Assembly: GCA_021151685.1 (NCBI GenBank) | Contig: JAGKWS010000152.1 | Span: 1-6,362 of the forward strand | Direction: 5' to 3' | Source: Chitinophagaceae bacterium | Lineage (GTDB): Bacteria; Bacteroidota; Bacteroidia; Chitinophagales; Chitinophagaceae | DNA: 6,362 nt | Shown: positions 5,422-6,362 of the stretch, piece by piece | Numbering within the stretch: position 1 is the stretch's first letter | How the letters are laid out: each line of letters starts with the position of its first letter | Position numbers and translations under genes: made by a program | The notes under the pieces: generated by a model | The model's input: only the letters and a program-made list of their open reading frames with translations | The model's database searches: none | Told to the model about the DNA's origin: nothing

Positions 5422-6012
5422 GTGTTTCATGTAAATGAGCCATTCTTGAAACTGGCAGATGTAACAAACAAGTTTTTTGTTTGTGTAGATATGGAGGGAA
5501 ATTACAGCTACACGAATAAATCATACAACGCCAGATTTGGGTTTGAGCGTGCCGCACAGATTGGGCAGCACTCGCTCACCGATATTCATGTAGACGACCA
5601 CCAACTGGCTATAGATACAGTAGGCAGGTGCTGTATGCAACCCAATATCGCATTCGATGTAATTTTGAGAAAGCCAGCAAGGAATGGCAGGTATGTGCAT
5701 ACCCAGTGGGATTTTATTGCTATTCCGGATGAGCAAAATAATCCAGACTACATTATGTGCATAGGCATGGAAATAACATCTTTTGTTGAAGATGTTGCAG
5801 CTAATACATTACGACTGGAGGAGATAGCCCAAGAGCAATCGCACGTGGTGAGACGGCCGCTTGCCAATATATTGGGGTTGGCGCAACTATTGATGGAAAC
5901 AACTATGGAGTCGGAAGGGGAATGGAAAGAACTGATCGGTCATATTTATACCGTTGCGAAGGAATTGGACTCGGTACTGACTTCAGTGGTGTCAAAAGCC
6001 CGGAGCAAGTAA
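5422..6012 (+). CDS. PAS domain protein with DHp-like H-box, no ATPase domain
   Basis: The 196-residue product is cytoplasmic, with no signal peptide or membrane helix. Residues about 14-118 form a PAS sensor domain: FFVCVDMEGNYSYTNKSYN, then DIHVDDH (54-60) and a terminal strand set NGRYVHTQWDFIAIP...YIMCIGMEIT. A short helical linker leads to an H-box, EEIAQEQSHVVRRPLANILG (133-152). His141 sits where histidine kinases carry their phosphorylated His, and Pro146 is conserved. A second amphipathic helix (about 168-192) completes a two-helix DHp-like module, and the protein then stops, with no HATPase (N, G box) region. It may dimerise and accept phosphate from a partner kinase, or signal without phosphotransfer; both are inference. 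The frame can start with GTG at 5422, the first available start. An ATG at 5391 is in a different frame because of an A7 run (5403-5409); with six A residues it would be in frame (MEPYKKEPSIV...). Confidence 0.85.
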   Translation: MFHVNEPFLKLADVTNKFFVCVDMEGNYSYTNKSYNARFGFERAAQIGQHSLTDIHVDDHQLAIDTVGRCCMQPNIAFDVILRKPARNGRYVHTQWDFIAIPDEQNNPDYIMCIGMEITSFVEDVAANTLRLEEIAQEQSHVVRRPLANILGLAQLLMETTMESEGEWKELIGHIYTVAKELDSVLTSVVSKARSK

Positions 6013-6013
6013 C

Positions 6014-6037
6014 TGAAGTAACATCGAATTTACTTCA
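6014..6037 (+). terminator. Stem-loop after the PAS gene
   Basis: TGAAGTAA (6014-6021) pairs perfectly with TTACTTCA (6030-6037) across an 8-nt loop, beginning 1 nt after the stop codon. No T run follows immediately; TTTTTT occurs at 6056-6061. It is probably a 3'-end structure or weak terminator. Confidence 0.4.
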
Positions 6038-6135
6038 AAATGTGCCATAGTAAAGTTTTTTGACCACCTGTAGCCCACAAAGATGTAACACAAAAATTTA
6101 CGGCCTAATGCAATGCCCCATTGCCTATAAATATA

Positions 6136-6151
6136 CTACCGGTAGCTACCG
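6136..6151. repeat. Overlapping perfect palindromes
   Basis: CTACCGGTAG (6136-6145) is a perfect 10-bp palindrome. It overlaps the perfect 12-bp palindrome CGGTAGCTACCG (6140-6151). The pair lies between the 3' ends of the PAS gene and the minus-strand small gene. It could be a binding site for a dimeric protein or a short hairpin; no function is evident. Confidence 0.4.
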
Positions 6152-6205
6152 ATAACTGAAACTGAATATGTGCCCGTTTTTTTGGGTCATGTATCTGCCT
6201 TTGTT

Positions 6206-6313
6206 TTATATAAACAACCCTGCAGTATTGGTGTAGTTTTTGCTTGCATCTGGTATAGCCAATGCCAGATAGCACAACCCGAGCAAAAGCAGGATGGAAC
6301 GTATATTTTTCAT
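6206..6313 (-). CDS. 35-residue predicted membrane or exported peptide, unknown function
   Basis: The minus-strand ATG at 6313-6311 opens a 35-codon frame ending with TAA at 6208-6206. The peptide starts MKNIRS, followed by a hydrophobic run ILLLLGLCYLALAI (7-20) and a short polar tail PDASKNYTNTAGLFI. It could be a single-pass small membrane protein. It could also be a secreted peptide, with ALA at 17-19 as a possible signal-peptidase site leaving about 16 residues. I do not recognise a family. Support for a real gene comes from the basic-then-hydrophobic pattern and a perfect TAnnTTTG promoter box ending 10 nt before the ATG. Against it, the frame is short enough to occur by chance, and the -33 region is not convincing within the window. 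Confidence 0.45.
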   Translation of the reverse strand: MKNIRSILLLLGLCYLALAIPDASKNYTNTAGLFI

Positions 6314-6323
6314 GTTTTTATTT

Positions 6324-6331
6324 CAAACGTA
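6324..6331 (-). promoter_or_regulatory. -7 box upstream of the 35-codon gene
   Basis: On the minus strand TACGTTTG (6331-6324) matches TAnnTTTG perfectly and lies 10 nt before the ATG, predicting a leader of only a few nucleotides. No TTG is present 17 to 23 bp upstream before the window ends, so only half of the promoter is supported. Confidence 0.45.
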
Positions 6332-6362
6332 AACTTAAGCAATTTGGGATTAAGGATAGGCG

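Overview
The window looks like chromosomal DNA from a member of the Bacteroidota, probably the Chitinophagales (genus not determinable by eye). Four things point there. There is a DUF5606 protein. There is a secreted delta-60 repeat protein with a type IX secretion (T9SS) sorting domain. The PAS protein carries the 'QSH-VR-PLA-ILGL' H-box seen in this phylum. Several genes are preceded by the Bacteroidota -7 promoter box TAnnTTTG, and Shine-Dalgarno sequences are not evident.

Layout. 91-273 (minus): a complete tRNA-Leu(UAG) unit with promoter, CCA-encoding gene and intrinsic terminator. 323-1214 (minus): a small, very basic, putative lipoprotein gene and a DUF5606 gene, each with its own promoter candidate. 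1363-2817 (plus): a dcd-cdsA pair, dCTP deaminase followed by phosphatidate cytidylyltransferase, ending in a strong intrinsic terminator. The dcd promoter box lies only 4 nt before the ATG, which suggests a leaderless mRNA. 2895-2931: a long hairpin between convergent genes that can terminate in both directions. 2948-4564 (minus): a 538-residue secreted protein with seven delta-60 motifs and a C-terminal T9SS sorting domain. 4565-5421: about 850 bases without a convincing gene. 5422-6012 (plus): a PAS protein with a dimerisation/histidine (DHp) module but no ATPase domain. 6206-6331 (minus): a tiny membrane or exported peptide gene with a perfect -7 box just upstream.

The genes do not form one system. 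dcd and cdsA are housekeeping genes of nucleotide and phospholipid metabolism that share a transcript. The rest are single-gene units: a tRNA, envelope or secreted proteins, and a signalling protein. I found no CRISPR array, insertion sequence, phage gene or defence cassette. The points most worth a second look are the A7 run that separates an upstream ATG from the PAS reading frame, the ATPase-less PAS-DHp architecture, the 35-codon gene near the right edge, and the possible leaderless start of dcd.
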